From Acidimicrobiales bacterium (GTDB lineage Bacteria > Actinomycetota > Acidimicrobiia > Acidimicrobiales > SZUA-35): DNA of 64,000 nucleotides. Below the pieces are notes generated by a model. It was not told the DNA's origin and searched no databases. It saw nothing but the letters and a program-made list of their open reading frames with translations. Shown in pieces: positions 1-8,083 of this stretch. A program made the position numbers and the translations under genes. Positions within the stretch are counted from its first letter, which is position 1; each line of letters begins with the position of its first letter. The stretch is from contig JANQPB010000044.1 of assembly GCA_028285495.1 (NCBI GenBank), forward strand, positions 124,001 through 188,000, given 5' to 3'.

Positions 1-56
1 CCGCTGAGCGCCTACCAACCGGACTAGAAGCACCGATCGTCGCTCGTCCGCGGCGA

Positions 57-478
57 TCAGGGGCGCACCCGGATCTTGAACGTCAAGGCGTACGGGCCCG
101 GGAGCCGGTCGGGCAGTTGCTCGATGAGCAGGTCGCCACCGTCGAGGCGTCGCCACGGCAGCGGTTGGTCGCTCCCGAGCATGGTGATCTCGGAGCCGGG
201 GACGGGGGTGACGCCGGCGAGGCGAAAGGGCCCCGTCGGTGGCGTGCTGTCCTCGTCGTCAGCGAAGCCGACGGTCGGTGGCCAGGTGTTGCCGGCGAGC
301 CGGGGTGCTCGTGCACGGTGGCGACGGGCCTGAGCCCCTCGGCCCTGGCTGCGGCGAACATGTCGCCGAGCAGGTCGCGGCGCGGACCGGTGGTGACGGC
401 GTTGATGCTGTCGTGCTCGGTATCCCACATCGGGTAGCCGTCGCCATGGTCGGCGCCGATCCCGATGAAGCCGAAACC
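57..478 (-). pseudogene. Alpha-L-fucosidase (GH29) relic, frameshifted with the catalytic middle deleted
   Basis: Two pieces of a GH29 alpha-L-fucosidase can be read in different minus-strand frames. The upstream piece (about 478 to 310) contains GDGYPMWDTEHDSINAV followed by TGPRRDLLGDMFAAARAEG. It matches the family's stretch in which the enzyme meets its substrate pocket and then says 'GPxRDLVGEL...A'. The downstream piece (about 310 to 57) contains EITMLGSDQPLPWRR and ends LPGPYALTFKIRV, the usual C-terminal beta-sandwich ending. The roughly 300 residues that normally lie between, including the catalytic aspartate, are missing, and the frame changes at the junction. No start codon or N-terminal barrel strands precede it. 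It is therefore a dead remnant, not a gene. Family assignment rests on recalled motifs and is fairly secure for the C-terminal part. Confidence 0.6.
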
Positions 479-675
479 GGGGCGACCGGGTCCGGGGTCG
501 GGATGGTCTCGCCATCGGCGGCCCCGTCCCCACCGACCTCCTCGTCGCCGCGGGCGCCGTCGAGCCCGCCCTCCTCGCGCTCGGCGTCGGTCGACTCCGG
601 CCGGTCGACCTCGTCGAGCTCAACTGGATCTCCTTTCGAGGTGGGTCGCCGAGGAGTGTTCAGGACCGTCGATGA
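469..675 (+). other. Coding-like open stretch without a start codon, origin unknown
   Basis: On the plus strand one frame is open from just after a stop at 466 to a TGA at 673. It has strongly G/C-ended codons and a protein-like hydrophobic pattern (for example PTDLLVAAGAVEPALLAL). No ATG, GTG or TTG lies in the frame. It runs head to head with the fucosidase relic. It may be the broken tail of a second gene, or only the antisense image of an acidic linker on the other strand, because both strands look codon-biased here. No function can be given. The 90 bases between it and the next gene hold nothing recognisable. Confidence 0.2.
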
Positions 676-764
676 AGGGCCCGTGAAGCGCTGCCGCCGG
701 GCAGCACGGGTCGGGCCGGCCGAACCGACGTCTCGCCGGGGAAGAGCGTCCCCGGTCGGCGGCG

Positions 765-1295
765 ATGCCACATCGGCCCGTCATCGGCGACACTGGCGAC
801 GTGGAGTCGCGTGCCCCCTTCGACATCGCGGCGTTTCTCGGCGAGGTGATGCGTCCCGCCCAGGTGTCGGCCGTGTCGCCGTCCGGCCTGCCGTTGCTCG
901 GCAGCCTCTGGTTCCTCTGGGCCGATCGGCGCTTCTGGTTCTCCAGCGCGTCCGACTCGCCGCTGGTGCGGGCGCTCGGACACGGGAGCCAGCTCGCCGT
1001 CCTGGTCGACGACTTCTCACCCCCGATCGACATCCGCCAGATCAGGGTTCGGGGGCCCGGGTCGATCGAGCGCCACGAGCCGGCCAGGGTGCAACGGATC
1101 TACGAGCGCTACCTCGGGACCGACCTCGACCGGTGGCCGGACGCATTCCGGACCCGGCTGGACGACCCGGCCTACGTCCTCTGGTCGGTGGTGCCGGCCA
1201 GTGGCGTCGTCGCCTCCTTCGCCAACTTCACGGGCGCCGAGATCCGCTGGTCCGACCTCGACGGCTGCCCCCTGCCACCGTCGTCGGCCGGCTGA
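765..1295 (+). CDS. Pyridoxamine 5'-phosphate oxidase-fold (PPOX) family protein
   Basis: A 176-residue protein with the split-barrel flavin/F420-binding fold seen in short PPOX-family enzymes. It has an N-terminal helix, then VSAVSPSGLPLLGSLWFLW, then FWFSSASDSPLVRAL, the usual 'P-V-x-x-W-F... F-x-x-S-x-x-S-x-K/R' order where the cofactor phosphate is held. The tail carries the helix RVQRIYERYLGTDLDRW common to the family. Substrate is unknown; relatives act as F420-dependent reductases, heme oxidases or FMN stores. Start: ATG at 765 gives the longest form, but GTG at 801 (VESRAPFDIAAF) would begin nearer the family's usual N terminus. It stands alone, 75 bases before the polysaccharide genes. 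Confidence 0.72.
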   Translation: MPHRPVIGDTGDVESRAPFDIAAFLGEVMRPAQVSAVSPSGLPLLGSLWFLWADRRFWFSSASDSPLVRALGHGSQLAVLVDDFSPPIDIRQIRVRGPGSIERHEPARVQRIYERYLGTDLDRWPDAFRTRLDDPAYVLWSVVPASGVVASFANFTGAEIRWSDLDGCPLPPSSAG

Positions 1296-1358
1296 CGTCG
1301 TCGACCCGGAACGGGCTCGGCCAAGCGGTCCCGCAACCTCCCAACCCGGACGGCCGAG

Positions 1359-1364
1359 TACCCT
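1359..1364 (+). promoter_or_regulatory. Putative -10 element of a leaderless promoter
   Basis: TACCCT sits exactly six bases before the GTG start of the flippase at 1371, so transcription would begin at or next to the start codon. No ribosome binding site is visible. The same spacing recurs at seven other genes here. Confidence 0.45.
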
Positions 1365-1370
1365 GGCGTC

Positions 1371-2702
1371 GTGCTGCCTCGGGTTCGCGGTCGGAGAGGG
1401 GCGTCGCCGCTCGACGGCGACCTGCGCAGCTCGGTGGCCGGCGGCGCGGCCGGCAAGGCGGTCGAGCTCGTCACCCTGATCGCCCTGGCCGTCGTCGTCC
1501 CCCGGTTGATGGGCCCGGCCGACTATGGCCGCTTCGCCGTCGCCCTCACCGTCGTGACCCTCGGCTCGCTCGCCCTCACGCTCGGCGGGCACACCCTGAT
1601 GGCCCGCTACGTGCCGGCCGCACCGGAGCAGGAGCGGGTCGGCCTGGCCCTGGCCCTCGGTCGCCGCTTCGCCCGGGGCCGCGCCGTGCCCCTGGCCGGC
1701 GCGGTCATGGTCGGCGCCACGATGACGGCGGTCGCCCCGGCGACCTTCGAGACCTCGCTGACCGCCCTGGTGCTGGTCGCCCTCGTCGCCAACGTGGCCA
1801 CCACGCTGCTGCTGCAGGTCGGCCTCGGGCTGGGGCGGACCGGGCTGTGGAGCGCCCGCTACCCGGTCCAGAACGCGCTGGTCGTGGTCGGCGCGCTGGT
1901 CCTCTATCCGACCGCCGGGCTGACCGGTGCGGTCGCCGGGCTCGCGGTCGCGGGGTTCGCGACCCTCGGGGTCGGGGCGTGGTTGCTTGCGCCGACGCTG
2001 GCCGCGGGACCGGTCGGCGCCGTCGACGTGCCGGACGGCGCCATCCGCTTCGGCTCGCTCCAGGCCGCCGGCGCCGCCCTGACCCAGGTGACCCACCGTG
2101 GCGGGGTGCTGGCGGTGGCGGTGCTGGCCGGCTCGACGGTGGAGACGGGCAATGCGGCCCTGGCGGTCGGCATCGCCCTCGGGGCGACCTACGCGATCCT
2201 CCAGCTGTTCACCGTCGCCCTCCCCCACCTGTCCGACGCCGACCGCCGGGGCGACGAGGCCGAGAAGGTGCTCCGCCGGGTCGCCGGCGGAGCGCTCGTG
2301 GTGATCGTCCCCGGTGCGCTGGCGGTCGCCGGCGCCCTGACCACCCTCGTCCCGCTGGTGTTCGGCGACGACTACCGAGGCGCAACCTCGGCGTTCGGCC
2401 CCGCGCTCGGGATCGTCGTGCTGGCCCCGGTCAGCTCGCTGCTGGTCCAGGTCTCGGCCCTGCGGCTACAGCCGGGGGTGGCGCTGGCCGCCGGGGCGAC
2501 CTCGGCCGCGGTGTTCGTGGTGACGGCGCTGGTCGCCGTGCCGGCATCGGGCGCGGCCGGCGGGACGGCGGCCACGCTGGCCGGCGTGGCCGCATCCACG
2601 GTGGTGTCGGCCCGGGCGCTGCCGGGAGCGGTCGGTGGTCGGCTCGTGGCGGTCTCGGCGGTGGCCGCGGCCCTCGTCACCGCCATCGGGGCCCTGGCGT
2701 GA
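1371..2702 (+). CDS. Lipopolysaccharide/oligosaccharide flippase, Wzx-like (MOP superfamily)
   Basis: A 443-residue integral membrane protein with about 12 to 14 hydrophobic helices and few charged loops. The opening 'SSVAGGAAGKAVELVTLI ... PRLMGPADYGRFAVAL' is the classic MATE/Wzx helix-1 pattern ('lG...y G.fala'). Such proteins flip undecaprenyl-linked sugar units across the cytoplasmic membrane for assembly outside. The later motif VFGDDYRGATSAFGPAL matches the conserved 'fG..y..a...l' of helix 9-10. The GTG start at 1371 is set by the open frame and by the -10 element six bases upstream. Its stop overlaps the next GT2 gene by GTGA, so the two are co-translated. The lipid-linked substrate cannot be told from sequence. 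Confidence 0.85.
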   Translation: MLPRVRGRRGASPLDGDLRSSVAGGAAGKAVELVTLIALAVVVPRLMGPADYGRFAVALTVVTLGSLALTLGGHTLMARYVPAAPEQERVGLALALGRRFARGRAVPLAGAVMVGATMTAVAPATFETSLTALVLVALVANVATTLLLQVGLGLGRTGLWSARYPVQNALVVVGALVLYPTAGLTGAVAGLAVAGFATLGVGAWLLAPTLAAGPVGAVDVPDGAIRFGSLQAAGAALTQVTHRGGVLAVAVLAGSTVETGNAALAVGIALGATYAILQLFTVALPHLSDADRRGDEAEKVLRRVAGGALVVIVPGALAVAGALTTLVPLVFGDDYRGATSAFGPALGIVVLAPVSSLLVQVSALRLQPGVALAAGATSAAVFVVTALVAVPASGAAGGTAATLAGVAASTVVSARALPGAVGGRLVAVSAVAAALVTAIGALA

Positions 2703-3592
2703 GCGACGCCGGCGGCGGCGACGACCGTCCGGCGGCCGCGGTGGTGGTCCCGACCCGCGACCGACCTCGGTCGCTGGCCCGCTGCCTCGCCGCCCTCGGC
2801 GCCCAGACCGCCTCCTCCTTCGAGATCGTCGTGGTCGACGACGGCTCGGCCGACGCCGAGGCCGTCGCCCACGTCGTGGCCGCCGCCCCCGGTGCCCGCC
2901 TGATCCGGGCCGGCGGGTCGGGTCCGGCGGCGGCCCGCAACCGGGGGGTGGCCGAGGCGTTGGCTCCCGTCGTCTGCCTCACCGACGACGACTGCATCCC
3001 GGTTCCCCGTTGGGTCGAGTCCCACCTCGATCGACTGGCGCGGGGCGAGTCGGTGGTGGCCGGCCCGACCCGTCACGGTGGGACGGGCGACGTCTGGGGC
3101 CGGGCCTCCCAGCTCGTGACCAACCACCTGGTGGCGTCGTCGAGCGACCCCTCCGGCGCCGTGACCTTCGCCCCCACCTCCAACCTGGCGGCCAGGGCCG
3201 AGGTGTTCGAGCGATATCCCTTCGACGAGTCCTACCCGGCCGCCGCCGGCGAGGACCGGGATTGGTGTGCCCGGGTTGTGGCCGGCGGGCTCCGCATCGC
3301 CGTGGAGGAGGCGGCGGCGGTCGACCATCATCAGGAGCTGTCGCTCGGGCGCTTCTGGCGCCAGCAGGTCCGCTACGGCCGAGGCGCGGTCGGGGTCCAC
3401 CGCAGCGGTGCCGACGGCGTCCGGTCGCCCGGGTTCTACCTGGCGCTCTGGCGCCGCGGCTTCGCCGATGGCCCCGCAACCGGGGCTGCGGTGGCGCTCG
3501 GCCAGCTGGCCACCGCCGTCGGCTTCGCCGCCGAGTGGCGTGGCGGTGTCAGCGGGCGCCGCCACGAGGCCTCGACGGCGAGTCGACCCTGA
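2699..3592 (+). CDS. Glycosyltransferase family 2
   Basis: About 297 residues of GT-A fold. It opens with AAVVVPTRDRPRSLARCLAAL, then EIVVVDDGSADAEAV (the nucleotide-binding DDGS), AARNRGVAEA, and the metal-binding CLTDDDCIPVPRWV (D-D-D). Later PTSNLAARAEVFERYPFDE and AGEDRDWCARVVAGG supply the acceptor-side ED-x-D/W catalytic motif. It should transfer a sugar from a nucleotide donor to a lipid- or protein-linked glycan on the cytoplasmic side. The start is GTG at 2699, overlapping the flippase stop (GTGA). The frame is open far upstream, but that part is antisense to nothing and overlaps the flippase, so it is excluded. Donor sugar is unknown. Confidence 0.85.
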   Translation: MSDAGGGDDRPAAAVVVPTRDRPRSLARCLAALGAQTASSFEIVVVDDGSADAEAVAHVVAAAPGARLIRAGGSGPAAARNRGVAEALAPVVCLTDDDCIPVPRWVESHLDRLARGESVVAGPTRHGGTGDVWGRASQLVTNHLVASSSDPSGAVTFAPTSNLAARAEVFERYPFDESYPAAAGEDRDWCARVVAGGLRIAVEEAAAVDHHQELSLGRFWRQQVRYGRGAVGVHRSGADGVRSPGFYLALWRRGFADGPATGAAVALGQLATAVGFAAEWRGGVSGRRHEASTASRP

Positions 3593-3642
3593 CGACCCGG
3601 GCTCGGATCGCAACCGGCGGGCCGGCCCGTGGATCGTTCGTG

Positions 3643-3672
3643 GCGGGCCCGGAACGCCGGTTCCACGCCCGC
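3643..3672. terminator. Intergenic hairpin between convergent genes
   Basis: GCGGGC-cc-GGAAC-gccg-GTTCC-ac-GCCCGC forms an 11-bp interrupted stem with a 4-base loop, midway between the stop codons at 3592 (+) and 3705 (-). There is no T-run, which is usual in such GC-rich genomes. It could stop transcription from both sides. Confidence 0.5.
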
Positions 3673-3704
3673 AACCCGGAGTTCGGCGGATGGCCCAGGG
3701 AGGG

Positions 3705-5252
3705 CTACCGGCCCCGGCCGGATGTGGCGGTGGCCTCGCCCGAGCGGTCACCGGCCGGCTCCAACAGCGGCTCGCCGACCAGGTCGGTGGTGTCGAGCCC
3801 GCCGACCGCGGCCACCGTGGCCGCGACGTCTTCGAGCCGAGGGGTCCTGGCCGGCTCCACCGCCCGGCTGCGACCGGGTACGACCAGCGCCCAGGCGTCA
3901 CCCTCGGTGTGGTTGCCCGACCGGCCGCTGCCGACCCCCTGGCGCTCGACGACGCCGAACCGCTCCGAGCGGACCGCGGTCAGGCGGGTGGCGGCCGAGG
4001 CATCCCAGCGGACCACCAGATCGGGCAGCAGGTCGGAGCGGGCCCCGTCGCCGAAGCGGTCGGCCACCCGCTCGACCGAGCGAACCGTCGGCGTGCCGTC
4101 GAGGTCGGTGAACGTCGCCAGACCGGCGGCGATCTCGTCCATCAGGGCTTCGGCCTGCTCGGGGGCCACGATCCCGTCCCGCTCCCGTCCCCGGAGGTTC
4201 AACCGGATGTAGCCCTGGTTCTCGGCCGGGTGGGCGAAGGCCCGGGTGTCGGACCAGTCGGTGCCCCGCAGCTCCAGCCGCGACGTGATGTCGAGAGCCG
4301 CCTGCTCGGGCAGGGCCCTGGCCACCCGGGCCCGCAACCCGACCGGGACCGAGGCCCGCAGCCACCAGATCGACGACGAGGCGGCGGCCGGGGCGGCGCC
4401 GAGCACGGCGTCGAGCATCCCGGGCAGCAGGTCGGCCCGGCTGGTGTTGACGTCCATCCCGACCGGTGAGATGACCAGGAGGTCACCGTCGGGCGGCAGG
4501 GCGGCCACGATCCGACCGATGGCGGTGTCGACCTCCCGATACACGTCCTCGAGCGCCGCGCCGAGGACCCGCTCCGAGTCGGGGTCGAGCTCGTCGGCCG
4601 GGAGCTGGGACAGGTCCCAGAACTGGTGGCCGGCCACGTGGGCCGCGCAGAACGTGAGCCAGGCCAGGTCGTAGCGCTCCCCGGCCAACAGGTGGGTGGC
4701 GGCCTCGGCCACCCGGCCGGGGGCCCGCAGCAGGCGACGGCGCAGACCGAGCATCTCGTCGACCGAGTGGCGGCCGAAGACCTCGTCGACGGGCTCGGAC
4801 CGGCCGAACAGCCGCTCCAGCCGGGCGGTGGTCGAGGCCGGCTCGGCCCAGGACCGCAAGACGACCCGGTCGTGCAGCTGCCAGCCGCACACCAGCGTGC
4901 CCGGCGGGGCCTCCTGCGGGGGCCGCGACTCGTAGGGGTCGACGGCCAGGGTCCGCCGGCCGTTGCGACCCAACCGCTCCCAGATCGGTGGCGGGGCCTC
5001 GAAGGCGGCCATGTAATGGGCCCGCTGCTCGGCCGCCGACCACTGGAACGGGTAGAAGAGCCCGTGGTCCTCGATCGGCACGCCGCTGTAGAGGGTGTGC
5101 TGGGCCCCGGCGGCGAAGGCCGTGGCCGGTGCGTCGAGCTCGTGCCAGCTGCCCCGGTCTCGCAGACCGGCCAGGGAGGGCAGCCGCCCCTCGCCGAGCA
5201 TCCGGGCCAGCACCGCCGCGCTGGCGGCGTCGAATTGCAGGACGGTGAGCAT
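3705..5252 (-). CDS. Alkaline-phosphatase-superfamily phosphodiesterase/phosphatase (nucleotide pyrophosphatase type)
   Basis: A 515-residue protein. The first metal aspartate is in MLTVLQFDAAS. A threonine nucleophile region follows in APATAFAAGAQHTLYSG, then IEDHGLFYPF (D-H-G metal pair), a central 'VISPVGMDVNT', and a C-terminal GNHTEGDAWALVVPG in place of the family's 'GtHr.dGili'. These are the metal sites of the type I phosphodiesterase/nucleotide pyrophosphatase group. In a glycan locus it may remove or transfer phospho-groups, but the substrate is not shown by the sequence. The start is ATG at 5252 with AGGAGG about ten bases upstream. It follows a 50-codon ORF by two bases and a GT2 gene, forming one operon. 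No signal peptide is visible, so it appears cytoplasmic. Confidence 0.7.
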   Translation of the reverse strand: MLTVLQFDAASAAVLARMLGEGRLPSLAGLRDRGSWHELDAPATAFAAGAQHTLYSGVPIEDHGLFYPFQWSAAEQRAHYMAAFEAPPPIWERLGRNGRRTLAVDPYESRPPQEAPPGTLVCGWQLHDRVVLRSWAEPASTTARLERLFGRSEPVDEVFGRHSVDEMLGLRRRLLRAPGRVAEAATHLLAGERYDLAWLTFCAAHVAGHQFWDLSQLPADELDPDSERVLGAALEDVYREVDTAIGRIVAALPPDGDLLVISPVGMDVNTSRADLLPGMLDAVLGAAPAAASSSIWWLRASVPVGLRARVARALPEQAALDITSRLELRGTDWSDTRAFAHPAENQGYIRLNLRGRERDGIVAPEQAEALMDEIAAGLATFTDLDGTPTVRSVERVADRFGDGARSDLLPDLVVRWDASAATRLTAVRSERFGVVERQGVGSGRSGNHTEGDAWALVVPGRSRAVEPARTPRLEDVAATVAAVGGLDTTDLVGEPLLEPAGDRSGEATATSGRGR

Positions 5253-5254
5253 GG

Positions 5255-5407
5255 TCAGTCTGCCTCCTGGGAAGTGGGGGTCGCCGCCGGCCCGCCGGTG
5301 GCGGCGCAGGTGCGGGCGGCGTCGATCACGGTCATGACGGCAGCGCCGTCGTCGGCGGTGGCCAGCCGCCCGCGACCGGCGAGCCCGATGGCGACCGGCG
5401 ACGTCAC
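5255..5407 (-). CDS. 50-residue ORF resembling the C-terminal tail of a Gfo/Idh/MocA dehydrogenase (probable relic)
   Basis: A short frame begins with GTG overlapping the stop of the upstream glycosyltransferase (GTGA) and ends two bases before the phosphatase ATG. It encodes LATADDGAAVMTVIDAARTC and AATGGPAAT. 'LATAeDG...v..VIDAAyrSAatG' is how many Gfo/Idh/MocA-family sugar dehydrogenases end. Nothing of their Rossmann domain precedes it. It could be the surviving tail of a deleted dehydrogenase kept for translational coupling, because its 3' end carries the phosphatase ribosome binding site, or a true micro-protein. The resemblance is recalled from memory and moderate. Confidence 0.45.
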   Translation of the reverse strand: MTSPVAIGLAGRGRLATADDGAAVMTVIDAARTCAATGGPAATPTSQEAD

Positions 5408-6465
5408 GGGCCCTCCCGACCGGGTCCGGCGCCGACCGACCCGTCGACCGGCCGATCGACCCCTGGCCCATCGACCGGCTGATCGACCGCTCGTCCGGTC
5501 GTGGTCTCGGCGCTCGATCCGGGCGGCGCCACGTCGATCGGGCCGGGCGGCCCCGATCGCTGCCCGCCCCGGGTCAGCCCGACGACGACGCCGGCCGGGA
5601 CCGCAGCGATCGAGACCAGGTGGTGGAGGGCGTGCAGGGCCACCCCGACGGCGGCCGACCGCAGCCCGAGGCGGCGCCGCAACACACCGTAGAAGCGGCG
5701 GTTGAGCGCGAGCAGCACCCCGCCGGCGGCGAGCGCAACCGGCGGGCGGCGGACCAGGATCCCGGCCGCGGCCACCAGCGACGCCAGTGCGCTCACCCGG
5801 TGGGTCCACCCGAGGTTGAGACCGGTCGGGGCCCGGCGGTCGCGGACCAGCAGCGCCACCCACGGGACCCCACGGCGGGCGAAGTCGGTCCGGACCATCG
5901 AGGCCAGCGTCCACGTCTTGAGGTGGGTGCCCTGGATGGTCGGATCGAGCAGGAGGTCGTCGCCGGCGGCCCGGAGCCGCATGCCGAGGTCGACGTCCTC
6001 GACGGACGGGTCGGGGAAGCGGGCCTCGTCGAAGCCGCCGATGACCAGGAATCGGTGGCGGCGGACGGCACCGAGGCCGGTCCAGAACGTCTCCGCCGGT
6101 CCGGCCCCCTCGTGATGGACGTGGTGGTGCAACAGGTTCCGGAAGGCCGAGACGGTGGCCCGGTCGGCGGGGGCGTCGTCGTAGGACCCGAAGACGGCGG
6201 TCAGCTCGGGCCGCTCGGTCATCGTCGACCGGACGCGGGCGATGGCGTCTCGGTCGACCTCGACGTCGGCGTCGACGAACAGCACGACCTCGCCGCTGGC
6301 CCGCCTGGCCCCGTCGTTGCGGGCGGCCGAGGCCGACAGCCCGGCCGGTCCGTCGACCACGATCGTCTCGTCGGCCCGGTCGGTCCCGGCCTCCAGCGCC
6401 CGGAGGCACCGATCGAGGGTGGGGGGTCGGTCGGTGGCCGGAACGACGACGGAAACCGTCACCAT
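5404..6465 (-). CDS. Membrane-associated glycosyltransferase family 2
   Basis: A 353-residue protein. Its GT-A motifs are TVSVVVPATDRPPTLDRCL at the N terminus, ETIVVDGPAG, ASAARNDGARRASGEVVLF, the metal site VLFVDADVEVDRD (D-x-D) and SVEDVDLGMRLRAAG (E-D-x-D, R). Residues around 225 to 300 hold two hydrophobic stretches (VSALASLVAAAGIL..., VSIAAVPAGVVVGL) that should anchor it in the membrane. The last 60 residues are a low-complexity Pro/Gly/Asp tail. The ATG at 6465 lies six bases after a TACACT hexamer, so the mRNA is probably leaderless. It leads an operon with the 50-codon ORF and the phosphatase, and is divergent from the flavoprotein at 6545. Sugar donor unknown. Confidence 0.82.
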   Translation of the reverse strand: MVTVSVVVPATDRPPTLDRCLRALEAGTDRADETIVVDGPAGLSASAARNDGARRASGEVVLFVDADVEVDRDAIARVRSTMTERPELTAVFGSYDDAPADRATVSAFRNLLHHHVHHEGAGPAETFWTGLGAVRRHRFLVIGGFDEARFPDPSVEDVDLGMRLRAAGDDLLLDPTIQGTHLKTWTLASMVRTDFARRGVPWVALLVRDRRAPTGLNLGWTHRVSALASLVAAAGILVRRPPVALAAGGVLLALNRRFYGVLRRRLGLRSAAVGVALHALHHLVSIAAVPAGVVVGLTRGGQRSGPPGPIDVAPPGSSAETTTGRAVDQPVDGPGVDRPVDGSVGAGPGREGP

Positions 6466-6471
6466 GGCCGG

Positions 6472-6477
6472 AGTGTA
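6472..6477 (-). promoter_or_regulatory. Putative -10 element of a leaderless promoter
   Basis: On the minus strand TACACT is followed by CCGGCC and then the ATG of the GT2 gene at 6465, the six-base spacing typical of leaderless transcripts. Confidence 0.5.
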
Positions 6478-6544
6478 CAGACCAGGTTGACGTCAACGAT
6501 CATGACGGCCGATCACGTCGAGGTAAGGGTACCTTCACTACCTT

Positions 6545-8083
6545 ATGGACATGCAGGTCGACCCTCGCCCCGGATCGGTGGCCGTGATCGGGGCCGGACC
6601 GGCCGGCCTGACGGCGGCGTACCAGCTCGGCAAGGCCGGACACACGTGCCTCGTGCTCGAGGCCGACGACGTGGTCGGTGGGATCAGCCGCACCGTCGAA
6701 GCCGACGGCTATCGCTTCGACATCGGCGGGCACCGGTTCTTCACCAAGGTCGACGCCGTCCAGCAACTGTGGACCGAGCTGCTGCCCCCGTCCGAGTGGC
6801 TGATCCGCTCCCGGCTGAGCCGGATCCGCTACCGGGACCGCTTCTTCGCCTACCCGATCGAGCCGGTCGACGCCCTCCGAAACCTCGGGCCCGTCGAGGC
6901 CGCCCGCTGTGTCGGGTCGTATCTCGGGGCCCGGCTCCGGCCGAGCGGCACCCCGGTCTCGCTGGAGGACTACGTCGTGGCCCGCTACGGTCGCCGGCTC
7001 TACCGCCACTTCTTCGCCGCCTACACCGAGAAGGTGTGGGGTGTGCCGGCGTCGGAGCTCTCGGCCGACTGGGGAGCCCAGCGGATCAAGGGCATGTCGC
7101 TGTGGGATGCGGTGTGGACCCCCGTCCACCGGCGCCTCGGGCGAGCCCCGGTCAGCCCCGGCCAGGAGGTGACGAGCCTCATCGACCGCTTCCACTACCC
7201 GCGGCTCGGGCCGGGCATGCTGTGGGAGCGGTGCCGGGAGCTCGTCGAGGCCCAGGGTTCCAAGGTCCTGCTCGAGTCCCCGGTCGTCCACATCGCAACC
7301 GGCGGCACCGGGGCAACGACCGTGACCGCTCGGCACCGCAACGGCGGCGACACCACCTATGCCGTCGATCACGTGATCTCGTCGATGCCGCTGGCCGAGC
7401 TGGTCCGGGTGCTCGATCCGCCGCCACCGGCGGACGTCCTGGCCGCCGCCGACGGTCTGCGGTTCCGCGACTTCGTGTGCGTCGCCCTGGTCCTGCCGGC
7501 GGCCGACGTCGACTGGAACGACAACTGGATCTACCTCCACGAGCCGTCGGTGCGGGCCATGCGGGTCCAGAACTTCGGGGCCTGGTCGCCCGAGCTGGTC
7601 CGCGACGGCCACAACGTCCTCGGCGTCGAGTACACCGTCGACGACGGTGACGACGCCTGGACGATGCCGGACCGGACGCTGGTCGAGCGGGCCACCGCCG
7701 AGCTGGCCTCGATCGGCCTGATCGATCCCGATCGGGTCGAGGGCGGCCACGTGGTCCGCATGCCCAAGGCCTACCCGGTCTACGAGCAGGGCTACGAGCA
7801 GGACGTCGCCACCATCCGGGCCTGGCTGGAGCGGGCCACACCGAACGTCCACCCGGTCGGCCGGAACGGCATGCACCGCTACAACAACCAGGACCACTCG
7901 ATGCTCACCGCGATGTTGACCGTCGAGAACCTGACCACCGGCGCCGGGCACGACATCTGGGCCGTCAACGTCGACGAGGACTACCTCGAGGAGCGGACCG
8001 AGGGCGACCGGGACCCTCGGGCCGAGCCGGGCACCGGCCGATCGGCCCCGGTCCTGCCCCGCCCCACCCCCGCGCCGCGGTGA
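6545..8083 (+). CDS. FAD-dependent NAD(P)-binding oxidoreductase, UDP-galactopyranose mutase/protoporphyrinogen oxidase-like
   Basis: A 512-residue flavoprotein. The dinucleotide-binding motif VAVIGAGPAGLTAAYQLGKAG is at residues 13-33, followed by VLEADDVVGGISRTV and the clamp YRFDIGGHRFFTKVDAV. The block YTEKVWGVPASELSADWGAQRIKGMSLWDAV is characteristic of a clade often annotated 'NAD(P)/FAD-dependent oxidoreductase' in glycan loci, distantly related to UDP-galactopyranose mutase. The C-terminal FAD pocket NGMHRYNNQDHSMLTAML is intact. It probably isomerises or oxidises a nucleotide- or lipid-linked sugar, which is inference from context. The last 30 residues are Pro/Arg-rich. Its stop overlaps the next gene by GTGA. 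The start ATG at 6545 lies close to TACCTT and ACTACC sequences. Confidence 0.75.
   Translation: MDMQVDPRPGSVAVIGAGPAGLTAAYQLGKAGHTCLVLEADDVVGGISRTVEADGYRFDIGGHRFFTKVDAVQQLWTELLPPSEWLIRSRLSRIRYRDRFFAYPIEPVDALRNLGPVEAARCVGSYLGARLRPSGTPVSLEDYVVARYGRRLYRHFFAAYTEKVWGVPASELSADWGAQRIKGMSLWDAVWTPVHRRLGRAPVSPGQEVTSLIDRFHYPRLGPGMLWERCRELVEAQGSKVLLESPVVHIATGGTGATTVTARHRNGGDTTYAVDHVISSMPLAELVRVLDPPPPADVLAAADGLRFRDFVCVALVLPAADVDWNDNWIYLHEPSVRAMRVQNFGAWSPELVRDGHNVLGVEYTVDDGDDAWTMPDRTLVERATAELASIGLIDPDRVEGGHVVRMPKAYPVYEQGYEQDVATIRAWLERATPNVHPVGRNGMHRYNNQDHSMLTAMLTVENLTTGAGHDIWAVNVDEDYLEERTEGDRDPRAEPGTGRSAPVLPRPTPAPR

Noticed and set aside
1-27. Eight codons ending in TAG (PLSAYQPD) as a possible tail of an upstream gene
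   Set aside because: Too short to support a gene without the preceding sequence.
239-2698. Very long open frame running upstream of the GT2 gene on the plus strand
   Set aside because: It covers the flippase in another frame and is Arg/Gly/Pro-rich without protein-like pattern. Only the part from 2699 has GT2 motifs.
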